Shown in pieces: positions 1 through 7,442 of a stretch of DNA of 32,774 nt. The stretch's first letter is position 1, and each line of letters opens with the position of its first letter. Below the pieces are notes generated by a model. It searched no databases, had not been told where the DNA came from, and was given only the letters and a program-made list of their open reading frames with translations. Location of the stretch: positions 81,341-114,114 of the forward strand of contig CALCGJ010000031.1 in the NCBI GenBank assembly GCA_937900965.1, read 5' to 3'. Both the position numbers and the translations under genes were made by a program. Origin of the DNA: an uncultured Bacteroidota bacterium (GTDB lineage: Bacteria; Bacteroidota; Bacteroidia; Bacteroidales; FEN-979).

Positions 1-1241
1 GCAGCAGTGATTCCGTTTCATTTGCCGACACCAGCTGGACGTATGTTTTCAGGGATACAATTCTGCAACAGCTTATCTGGCAGGGATTGTCGTACAATTT
101 TGACTTGCGGATGGCGATCGAACGGGTGAACCAGGCACGTTCGGCCTTTAAAATTACCAGGGCAGAAATCTGGCCATCCATCGATGCAAGTGGGACAGCA
201 GCTTACCAGAACCAGCAGACCCCTCCTTCCGGCACTGTTGAGTACCGTGACTTCTACGGCACTGCAAACCTAACCTGGGAGATTGATATCTGGGGCAAGC
301 TGCGACGTGCAAAGGAATCAGCTCGTGCCGACCTGCTTGCTCAGGAGGCATACAGACAATCGGTATATATCACCCTTATAGCCAACATTGCATCAGGCTA
401 TTTCAACCTGCTCGAGTACCGGGATGAATTACAGATAACCCTCTTCAACGTAACAATCCGTGAAGAGGCCCTGGCTCTTGTGAAAGCCAAGATGATTGCC
501 GGAACCGTATCCGGATTGGTTGTAGCCCAGGCGGAGGCGGAACTGGCCAGCCTGAAAACGCAGATCCCCTCCTATGAGAGTATCATTGGAAGCCAGGAGA
601 ATGCCCTGCGACTACTTTTAGGTCAACTTCCTGGTGAGATCATGGAGGGAGATTCTATCATTCAGCAGATCAACCCTGCAATTGTTCCTACAGCGGGCAT
701 CCCGGCCAGTCTCATCACCCGGCGACCTGACATCATCCAGGCTGAACAGCAACTGGTCTCAGCCAATGCTCAGATCGGTGTGGCACGGGCATATATGCTC
801 CCATCACTCAGTATCACCGCAAATATCGGATATTCCAACCTGGGTGCCGGATTGATCGGGTCAGCAATCGGGAACCTGGTTGCTCCGATATTCTCCTGGG
901 GAAAACTTAAAGCCAATGTTAAAAAAGCTCAATCATACAAAGAGGAGATATTGTTGAACTATCAGAAGACGATTTACACAGCTATTGGTGAAGTTGCGAA
1001 CGGCATTCTCTCAATAGACAAAAGGAGTGAGGTTGTAGTACAGGATAAAAATCTGGTTGCAGCTGCCCAAACTGCATTTGATCTCTCCAACATGCTTTTC
1101 AACGCCGGTTACGCCAGCTACCTCGATGTAATTGATGCCCAGCGGAGCCTTTATGATGCCCAGGTTGAGTTGTCAAATGCGCAATCTGATGAGCTGCAGG
1201 CTATTGTTAATCTATACCTGGCGCTTGGAGGAGGCTGGTAA
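1..1241 (+). CDS. TolC/NodT-type outer-membrane efflux protein (5' end missing)
   Basis: Outer-membrane channel subunit of a tripartite (probably RND) efflux pump, of the NodT/OprM type. The open frame runs without a stop from the left edge (first complete codon at position 3). The residues before position 87 fit the family N-terminal pattern (SW-T-V-F-RD--L--LI--GL--NFDLR-A--RV-QAR), so the TTG at 87 is not the true start and the gene begins outside the window. Visible family marks are the long helical hairpins, the central LITRRPDI motif that opens the second repeat, the beta-strand region around SLSITANIGY, and the conserved ending LYLALGGGW. A signal peptide and lipobox cannot be seen because the start is missing. 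The membrane-fusion and inner-membrane pump genes would be expected upstream. Family assignment is firm; the substrate is unknown. Confidence 0.93.
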   Translation, partial: SSDSVSFADTSWTYVFRDTILQQLIWQGLSYNFDLRMAIERVNQARSAFKITRAEIWPSIDASGTAAYQNQQTPPSGTVEYRDFYGTANLTWEIDIWGKLRRAKESARADLLAQEAYRQSVYITLIANIASGYFNLLEYRDELQITLFNVTIREEALALVKAKMIAGTVSGLVVAQAEAELASLKTQIPSYESIIGSQENALRLLLGQLPGEIMEGDSIIQQINPAIVPTAGIPASLITRRPDIIQAEQQLVSANAQIGVARAYMLPSLSITANIGYSNLGAGLIGSAIGNLVAPIFSWGKLKANVKKAQSYKEEILLNYQKTIYTAIGEVANGILSIDKRSEVVVQDKNLVAAAQTAFDLSNMLFNAGYASYLDVIDAQRSLYDAQVELSNAQSDELQAIVNLYLALGGGW

Positions 1242-1261
1242 TTGACTTCCGTGCTGTATTG

Positions 1262-1292
1262 TTGTAAATTAGCATCCCTATCGGTACGTTTA
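1262..1292 (+). promoter_or_regulatory. Candidate Bacteroidota promoter for the 1342 gene
   Basis: TTG at 1262-1264, then 20 bases, then TACGTTTA at 1285-1292, which matches the Bacteroidota -7 consensus TAnnTTTG except in the last base. Transcription would start near 1299 and leave a leader of about 43 bases before the ATG at 1342. Confidence 0.35.
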
Positions 1293-1341
1293 TGCGATTA
1301 GATCCAATTGTTATAGAAACCAAACACCAAAATCCAGTCCT

Positions 1342-1992
1342 ATGAAAAAAACGGTATCCATGTTACTCTGTGCACTCTTCACAGTAAGCCTGGCATTTTC
1401 ACAAATGACCGACAAAGAGATAAAGAAAGAGTTGAAAGACAAAGCCATCAAAGAGGCAAAACAAGAGGCAAAATTGCTTTCCAAGCAAGGTTGGAAAACC
1501 ATGCCCGGGGAACTGCCAATGGAAAAAATGATTGAAAATGCCTGGATGAAGCAGGTAGCGGAAAATGATGAAGGAAATCCAAAGTATATCAAAGCCGATG
1601 GAAATGCTGTAGCTGAAAGTAAAACTGTTGCAGAGGCCCAGGCCCAGGAGTTTGCGAAACTTCAACTGGCCGGAATGATTGAAACCAAAGTGGCATCCAT
1701 CGTTACTGGCAACCTTGCCAATCAGCAGGTCTCCACAGAAGATGCCACTTCCATAACAGAACTCGTTCAATCTTCCAAAAGTGTCATTGCCCAGGAACTC
1801 GGGTTTATCGATCCGGCATTTAAACTTTATCGTGATCTTAAGGACCAGAAAATCGAAGTTCAAACACGCATCTTTTACGAGACGAAACAGTCGATGGCTG
1901 TTGCCAAAAAAGCGATCCGCAGGGATCTGAAAGACAAGCTTAAGAAGACAGATGAAGAGGTTGATAAACTCTTAAAGGAGACAAGATGGTAA
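1342..1992 (+). CDS. Secreted hypothetical protein, Lys/Glu-rich
   Basis: A 216-residue protein of unknown function. Residues 1-21 form a clear Sec signal peptide (MKK, hydrophobic core, ending AFSQ), so it is probably periplasmic or surface exposed. The mature part is mostly helical and highly charged: a Lys/Glu-rich stretch at about 25-50, a middle part with repeated Ala-Glu-Ala (about 90-115) that resembles the LPP20-like part of the convergent gene at 4619-6160, and a charged C-terminal helix. There is no lipobox Cys and no sorting domain. The last seven bases overlap the ATG of the next gene, so the two are almost certainly co-transcribed and translationally coupled. The start is set by the signal peptide. 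LPP20-like ancestry is a guess from pattern only. Confidence 0.8.
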   Translation: MKKTVSMLLCALFTVSLAFSQMTDKEIKKELKDKAIKEAKQEAKLLSKQGWKTMPGELPMEKMIENAWMKQVAENDEGNPKYIKADGNAVAESKTVAEAQAQEFAKLQLAGMIETKVASIVTGNLANQQVSTEDATSITELVQSSKSVIAQELGFIDPAFKLYRDLKDQKIEVQTRIFYETKQSMAVAKKAIRRDLKDKLKKTDEEVDKLLKETRW

Positions 1993-4622
1993 AGGGTAAA
2001 TGGCATTTTATCATCCTCTGTACCCTCTTCACTATTCACTGTTCACTATTCACTGTTCACTCATTCGCACAGGCCGATTCCACGTTTGAGCAGATCCAGA
2101 AGGCCATGGATGCTGAATTCCAGGCTTTTGTCAACCAGAGTCAACAGGAATATGACCGGTATGTTGAGGAGATTGATAAAGAGTTTGCTGCCTATTTAAA
2201 ACAAGCATGGCAGGAATTTATCCTGTTTGCAGGTGCAAAACCGGATACCACGCCAAAACCAAGAGTTCTTCCCCGATTTGATGAACCAACTGCAAGGATG
2301 ACTCCCAAAGAGCTGACGCTGGGACTCCCGCCCAGGATCCCTATGGAGATACCCCCGGTACCAAATATTCCGGTGGTATTGAAAACCATCCCGGCAGATG
2401 CCTTCTATGAGGATACTTCCATAGATTTTTATGGGACTTTGCTCTTGTTTAACTATGATCCAGAGTTGATCCTGGATTTTCCAACTCCGTTTACAAACCA
2501 GGAGATTGGAGAGTTCTGGGAAACTACCAGCCTCACGAACTATACCCCTCTCATCAATCAGTTCAAAGATGCCAAAGTAAAGTTGAACCTGAACGATTGG
2601 GGCTATTTTTTACTTATTAATCGCTTTACGATGCAGGTCACCAACTCCCGAAACTCATCCAGGCTGCTGGCGTGGTACTTACTCTCCAAATCAGGGTATA
2701 AAATCAGGATCGCCTATTCCAAGGACTTGATCTACCTGCTGTTTCCGGCTACCAATAGGATCTATGGAATGAAATATTTCCTGATTGATCAGATCAAATA
2801 CTATGCGCCTGATTTCCCGCTCGACAAAGTGACTACATATGGGAGAGATTTTCCGGAAGCAAGCCGTATCATGGATTTGAATATTTATAATGCCCTGAAT
2901 ATAGGAGAGTTGTATGCAGAACGCCCGTTCGCGTTAACATATAAGAACAAAGAATGCGCCTTTACAGTCAGATATAACCTGAATGCAGTAGAATTTTATA
3001 AAGACTACCCGCTGTGTGAGTTGAAAGTCTATTTTAATGCTACAGCCTCGCCTGAACTGAAAGAATCGTTGCTGAATGGTTTATATCCATATCTGGAAAA
3101 TCTATCTGAGCCTGCAGCAGTTGGGTTTCTTCTCAACTTTGTCCAGAACGGATTTGCGTATAAAACGGATCCTGAGCAATTCAACGGTACGGAGAAGTTT
3201 TTCTTTCCGGAGGAGGATTTTTATTATCCCTATTCCGACTGTGATGACAGGGCTGTATTATTTGCCTACCTTGTCAGGGAACTGGTTGGCTTGAAAGCTG
3301 TTGGAGTTGAATATCCCGGTCATGTAGCAACAGCCGTGCATTTCACTGAAGATGTGGATGGAGACTACGTTATCTGGCAAAACGAAAAATACGTGATTGC
3401 AGATCCCACCTATATCGGTGCTCCGGTTGGGATGACGATGACCGGGATGGTCAATGAGAAAGCACGGATCATCGAGTTGGTTAATGAAGAGAACATAACC
3501 ATTCGCTATGCGGATGTCTGGGAAAAGGTGGGAGCTTGTGGTGGGAAACCGGGAGATAACCGGCAAACCGTGGTTACCGATTCCGAAGGAAACTCTTATG
3601 TTACCGGTTATTTCAGCGGCAAGGCTGAATTTGGCAACACCTCACTGACTTCGGTAAAAGGCCAGAACGATGTATTCGTTGCGGCTTTCAACTCAAAAGG
3701 AATACCTCTCTGGGCCTCGCAGGCAGGAGGTGACCGAAGTGATCTGGGATACAATATTGCCATGGATCAGGATGGGAATCTGTATGTTTCCGGCAGCTTT
3801 CACGGAACTATTGCATTCGGGAAACAGTCTTTGAAAGCGCCTGTCTACACTGACCTTTTCATGGCAAAATACACACCTGCCGGAAAACTCCTGTGGGTTA
3901 ACCAGGCCGGTCTGGATACCACATCGGAGACAAGTGATTACATCTTTGTAACTTCCTTTACCCCTGAAGGAAAGCGGATTTACACCAGGTTATTCCCTGA
4001 TGACGAAAACTTCACAAATACAGGAATCAGTTTTGATCCGGCAGGAAATGTCTATTATACAGCTTCCTATACCAGTACTGTTGGGTTGAATATCGATATG
4101 ATCTGGCTGAGTGCCGAGTCTGACTTTAATATTCTTGCTACGTTAAAAAGCGAAACGGACAAGCAAATTTCAACGAACTGTGAAAAGACTATCGCCGGTT
4201 TGTTTGGTGCGATAAGCCTGATTCGCATTAATGATCTGACACTTTCCGGAGAAACCGTTCAAACAGCTTTCAGGACCTATAATCCCCAATTCCGTGAGGT
4301 TGCACCGAAAGTCTATTCAATCCTTGGAAAAATCAATTTCCTGAAGAACAATGAAGGGATCATAACCGTGATTACAGATGATGGAGATCCTGTTGTTCTT
4401 GACAAACTGAAAATATACAATGATGCCAGGTTGAAGGTTACACTCCTACCGTCAGGTGATGCGAAAATTACCATTCTTGAAGGTGTGAAAGTAGGGAAGG
4501 CTTTTATCTGGTTCGAGTTGAATTCCATGAAACTCTTCAGGCTCGATGGAAATGTGCTATTCGATTATGATGATGACCACAGTCAGAAGATGCTGAATAT
4601 GAAGAAAGACATGCTGTTTTAA
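1986..4622 (+). CDS. Secreted transglutaminase-like protein with beta-propeller-type repeats
   Basis: An 878-residue exported protein. Residues 1-29 are a signal peptide ending SFAQ, whose core is encoded by a 7-base tandem repeat. Residues 30-75 are charged and helical. A transglutaminase-like papain fold is suggested by Cys419 in SDCDDRA, His446 (or His452) in GHVATAVHF and Asp473 in IADPTY, in the Cys-His-Asp order of that superfamily. From about 520 to 680 come repeats of the SBBP/propeller kind (D-GN-YV-G-F-G---FG, then F-AK---G--LW). The C-terminal 200 residues match nothing I recognise. No T9SS sorting domain is visible. The gene follows the 1342 gene with a seven-base overlap and ends head-on against the 4619 gene. 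The transglutaminase fold is likely; whether it cuts or crosslinks is unknown. Confidence 0.85.
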   Translation: MVKGKWHFIILCTLFTIHCSLFTVHSFAQADSTFEQIQKAMDAEFQAFVNQSQQEYDRYVEEIDKEFAAYLKQAWQEFILFAGAKPDTTPKPRVLPRFDEPTARMTPKELTLGLPPRIPMEIPPVPNIPVVLKTIPADAFYEDTSIDFYGTLLLFNYDPELILDFPTPFTNQEIGEFWETTSLTNYTPLINQFKDAKVKLNLNDWGYFLLINRFTMQVTNSRNSSRLLAWYLLSKSGYKIRIAYSKDLIYLLFPATNRIYGMKYFLIDQIKYYAPDFPLDKVTTYGRDFPEASRIMDLNIYNALNIGELYAERPFALTYKNKECAFTVRYNLNAVEFYKDYPLCELKVYFNATASPELKESLLNGLYPYLENLSEPAAVGFLLNFVQNGFAYKTDPEQFNGTEKFFFPEEDFYYPYSDCDDRAVLFAYLVRELVGLKAVGVEYPGHVATAVHFTEDVDGDYVIWQNEKYVIADPTYIGAPVGMTMTGMVNEKARIIELVNEENITIRYADVWEKVGACGGKPGDNRQTVVTDSEGNSYVTGYFSGKAEFGNTSLTSVKGQNDVFVAAFNSKGIPLWASQAGGDRSDLGYNIAMDQDGNLYVSGSFHGTIAFGKQSLKAPVYTDLFMAKYTPAGKLLWVNQAGLDTTSETSDYIFVTSFTPEGKRIYTRLFPDDENFTNTGISFDPAGNVYYTASYTSTVGLNIDMIWLSAESDFNILATLKSETDKQISTNCEKTIAGLFGAISLIRINDLTLSGETVQTAFRTYNPQFREVAPKVYSILGKINFLKNNEGIITVITDDGDPVVLDKLKIYNDARLKVTLLPSGDAKITILEGVKVGKAFIWFELNSMKLFRLDGNVLFDYDDDHSQKMLNMKKDMLF
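2028..2062 (+). repeat. 7-base tandem repeat, unit TTCACTR, in a signal peptide
   Basis: Five consecutive heptamers at 2028, 2035, 2042, 2049 and 2056: TTCACTA, TTCACTG, TTCACTA, TTCACTG, TTCACTC. A decayed copy may lie just before. The tract encodes the hydrophobic core of the signal peptide of the 1986 gene, and no frame on the coding strand contains a stop. Confidence 0.9.
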
Positions 4623-6160
4623 CGTGAAACCGTTGTGAGATCGATCCTTTTTTCGACCTTAAGAAGTGGTGATGTAGTACTCTTCATCCCACGGAAGTTT
4701 TCCATAATCCCTCCAACATCTTCTGAGATAATTTCATAACCATCTGCATTCATGGTCACAAGAGGCTGAAAGGGCTGGGTTTGTGCCATTATCTGCAGTG
4801 TTTCTGAACCAAAAGGTTCGGCACACACGAAGGGGGTTCGATAACGGATGGCTTTGTTGACGTTTTCGGTGTTAATCTGGAAGTTGTCTGCCAGAAGAGT
4901 GCGTATCCCATCTGCGAGATAATAGATCAACCGGACATAGCATGGCTTGTTCACCTGCATGTAGATGTACATTGTATCTCCATCATGAAAAAAAGGATTG
5001 TCAGCCCCCCGGTTTGTCCATATAGAAACATCCAGATCGTCGTTGACAACAGGTGTCTCGATAAACTCTTTCTGGCGGGCTATTGCTAAAAGATAGTTTT
5101 CAGGGAGAAAAGAGATGCCATTCGATTCAAGCCAGTTCTTAGTTACATACTCTTCCATACTGGAGATGTTTGCTCCGTCATTAATCCGGCGGATATTGGC
5201 AATAATTTTGAGATCCTGACCTTCATCCCAGTAAGTACCTGAAAGGATATATACAACCGCTCCCTCCTTCAATGCTTGTCGTCCTGCTTCTTCTGATCGA
5301 AGATTGAACCCTGCCTGTGTCATTTTCTGTTCCAGGGTGGCCTGGAGTCTTGAAGCAAACCTGCTTCCCATTGAGGATTCCTGATAAGTAAATGCGCCCA
5401 TTGTGATAAATCCGTCAAGGGTGGTTCCCTGGATTTGCTGCTTCAGGCCATCCACAAGAAAGTAGCACACTTCATCGAATGAAAGCACCCTTCCTTTTCT
5501 GAGGTTATTTATCCCGGCATTAACCTGAAATTCCAACGAAGTACTTTGTGATCCCTCCTGCTCTTTACCAATGGAGATCAGCAGAGCGATATCATTCTCC
5601 ATCTCACGGAGCATGGGGTAACACTCCTGGTATGCTGATAATGCATTCGCCAAATCACCTGATGCTGCCAGATCTGTTGCCAGTTTTAGCTGCTGAGATA
5701 TCCGCAATTCTTTATCTTTCAGATTCGCTTTGCATGAGGAGATCAGATCGCTGATGTTCAGCCAGGCGATGGCATAGGCCTCGCCTTTCTTCTTATTTAC
5801 ATACGTTTCCGTTTTTAATCCGGTCAGACTGGCTTCTGCCTGAGAAGTGCTGGCCTGCCTGAAATGCTCCAACGACTCTGAATTCAGGTTCTCGAGGTTG
5901 AATGTGGCAGTGCTTTTTATCGTTACCCTGATCTGTTCCACCAGATTTGTTTTGGCAATCTTCACCAACCGGCTAACAATGGGTTCCGGATCATCTCCTT
6001 TGGCAAATGACTCGGATCTGAATCCAACCAGGAACTTTGCAGCCGGAAACAATGAAGTTCGATAAACCGGATCGACCCATTCGGGCTCCTGGGAGAATGA
6101 AGAGTGAATGGTGAGTAGTGAGAAGTGAATGGTGAACAGAAAAATGAATAGTGGTTTCAT
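4619..6160 (-). CDS. Secreted LPP20-like / DUF4384-type protein
   Basis: A 513-residue exported protein. The ATG at 6160 is preferred over the one eight codons upstream because it opens directly on a signal peptide (MKP, hydrophobic core, SFSQ at about 24). That core is again encoded by a TTCAC-type heptamer repeat. Residues 35-150 resemble the LPP20 fold (GFRS...A...L...I...S; later EAYAIAWLNISDL). A helical middle follows, and about 370-455 fits DUF4384 (DVSIWTN, FHDGDTMYIY, KPCYVRLIYYLADG, LLADNFQIN). DUF4384 domains often accompany caspase-family proteins in bacteria, and two of these lie nearby on the same strand. The stop overlaps the stop of the convergent 1986 gene within the four bases TTAA at 4619-4622. 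Biochemical role unknown. Confidence 0.85.
   Translation of the reverse strand: MKPLFIFLFTIHFSLLTIHSSFSQEPEWVDPVYRTSLFPAAKFLVGFRSESFAKGDDPEPIVSRLVKIAKTNLVEQIRVTIKSTATFNLENLNSESLEHFRQASTSQAEASLTGLKTETYVNKKKGEAYAIAWLNISDLISSCKANLKDKELRISQQLKLATDLAASGDLANALSAYQECYPMLREMENDIALLISIGKEQEGSQSTSLEFQVNAGINNLRKGRVLSFDEVCYFLVDGLKQQIQGTTLDGFITMGAFTYQESSMGSRFASRLQATLEQKMTQAGFNLRSEEAGRQALKEGAVVYILSGTYWDEGQDLKIIANIRRINDGANISSMEEYVTKNWLESNGISFLPENYLLAIARQKEFIETPVVNDDLDVSIWTNRGADNPFFHDGDTMYIYMQVNKPCYVRLIYYLADGIRTLLADNFQINTENVNKAIRYRTPFVCAEPFGSETLQIMAQTQPFQPLVTMNADGYEIISEDVGGIMENFRGMKSTTSPLLKVEKRIDLTTVSR
6104..6138 (-). repeat. 7-base tandem repeat, GTGAAYR-type, in a signal peptide
   Basis: Five heptamers on the plus strand at 6104, 6111, 6118, 6125 and 6132: GTGAATG, GTGAGTA, GTGAGAA, GTGAATG, GTGAACA, with decayed copies on both sides. 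On the coding (minus) strand the unit is TTCAC-type, the same family as the tract at 2028-2062, and it encodes the signal-peptide core of the 4619-6160 gene. Confidence 0.88.
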
Positions 6161-6181
6161 TATGGAATTGTTTGATGAAAG

Positions 6182-6189
6182 CAAATATA
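6182..6189 (-). promoter_or_regulatory. Candidate -7 element for the 4619-6160 gene
   Basis: On the minus strand TATATTTG, a full match to TAnnTTTG, lies 22 bases upstream of the ATG at 6160. No convincing -33 TTG is found at the usual distance, so the call rests on the -7 element alone. Confidence 0.35.
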
Positions 6190-6200
6190 ATAAATCATGA

Positions 6201-7334
6201 TCAGGTTATAAATGACAAATAGTTCTCCCTGTTTATCGCCTCATATTGAGCATCATACGTTTCTTTCCATGCCTTGGGTGGTTTCTTTGCTGGTCTTGTG
6301 AATTTGAACTCATAGCCTGTCAATTGTCCGCCCGTCTCCTCGACATAATCCAGTTCAGCTCCGGTATAAATCCGCCAGAAAAACGCATTTGTTGAAATCC
6401 CGGAATAGGCGTGGTATTTCATTCGTTCCGAAATGAGAAAGTTTTCCCATAGTTGTCCGATGTCATTACGGAATGACAATGGATTGAAATTATTGATCAG
6501 GAAGTTCCTGATCCCAAGGTCATAAAAGTAATATTTACTCATTTTGCTAACCTCTTTACGTAAATTCCGGCTGAACGCTTTCAGTTTAAAAATGATAAAT
6601 GTTTCTTCCAGCAAATGCATATACTTTTCAACGCTTTCCCTGTTGAGACGCAATGTATTGCTAAGTTCGTGAATAGAAACTTCCGAACCAATCTGGAAGG
6701 CCAGTAGTCGCAGTAAATCATACAGTTTTTCACGGTGACGCAGATTCAATAATTCGAAAATATCCTTAAAAAGGTAAGAACTTCCAATTTCTGTTAATAT
6801 TCGCTCTTTCCCCTTTAGGTTATGGGTAGTAATCACCTCAGGGTAAGTGCCATAAACGAGAAATTGTTCCAATCTTTCATGAAGTTCAAAAGGAGAGTAT
6901 AAATTCATCAATTCCATCATTGAAACCGGGAACAGGGTAAATACATTTTTCCGACCGGTCAGAGGCTCAGAGATTTTATCAGCTAAATTGAGAGAGGATG
7001 AGCCGGTAACAATGACAGCTAACCCGGGTAATTCATCATGAATGATTTTTAAATTTAACCCGATTTCAGAAATCCGCTGCGCCTCATCTATAAATAAGAG
7101 ATCATAACCGCTGGTCAGGGATTGTATTTTCAGGACATCCCTGCTTGAGAGCAGATCCAGATATTTTTGCTGGTCGGCATTGACCGCTATTGATTTTATG
7201 CCAGACTTTGCAATGATCTCTTTTACCAGGGTGGTCTTCCCTGTTTGCCGTGCTCCATAAATGACAGTTATTTTTTTCATCTCCTTCATCTGTTGAAGGA
7301 TCTGTGACTCAATTGCCCGGGGAATCATCATCAA
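6201..7334 (-). CDS. AAA family ATPase with DUF4143 (ATP-binding protein)
   Basis: A 377-residue cytosolic ATPase of the AAA_14/DUF4143 family. Walker A is GARQTGKTT at residues 27-35, Walker B is LLFIDEAQ at about 79-86, and a sensor-1-like TGSSS follows. A winged-helix-like middle is followed by the DUF4143 C-terminal part with YFYDLGIRN and, near the end, ELDYVE...YEFKF, which resembles a PD-(D/E)XK nuclease core (Asp, Glu-x-Lys). Length is normal for the family. Up to three starts are possible (ATG at 7334, 7331, 7328). It interrupts a run of secreted-protein genes with no obvious functional link and has its own strong promoter, so it behaves like a stand-alone unit. These ATPases are common and variable in Bacteroidota genomes; their role is not established. 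Confidence 0.92.
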   Translation of the reverse strand: MMMIPRAIESQILQQMKEMKKITVIYGARQTGKTTLVKEIIAKSGIKSIAVNADQQKYLDLLSSRDVLKIQSLTSGYDLLFIDEAQRISEIGLNLKIIHDELPGLAVIVTGSSSLNLADKISEPLTGRKNVFTLFPVSMMELMNLYSPFELHERLEQFLVYGTYPEVITTHNLKGKERILTEIGSSYLFKDIFELLNLRHREKLYDLLRLLAFQIGSEVSIHELSNTLRLNRESVEKYMHLLEETFIIFKLKAFSRNLRKEVSKMSKYYFYDLGIRNFLINNFNPLSFRNDIGQLWENFLISERMKYHAYSGISTNAFFWRIYTGAELDYVEETGGQLTGYEFKFTRPAKKPPKAWKETYDAQYEAINRENYLSFIT

Positions 7335-7373
7335 ATTATTAAATATTAGCGTTAATATCTATGGTTTGCTATA

Positions 7374-7404
7374 CAAATTTAATGGTATTTTTTAAGAAAC
7401 CAAA
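7374..7404 (-). promoter_or_regulatory. Near-perfect Bacteroidota promoter for the ATPase
   Basis: On the minus strand: TTTG (7404-7401), 19 bases, then TAAATTTG (7381-7374). Both elements and the spacing match the Bacteroides/Flavobacterium vegetative consensus. Transcription would begin near 7367, giving a leader of about 33 bases. Confidence 0.75.
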
Positions 7405-7442
7405 TAACGTAAATTCTGGTTTTCCCGAAAGGGGTGACTTCA

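Noticed and set aside
87-1241. TTG at 87 as the start of the efflux gene
   Set aside because: The frame is open to the window edge, and the residues upstream match the family N-terminus.
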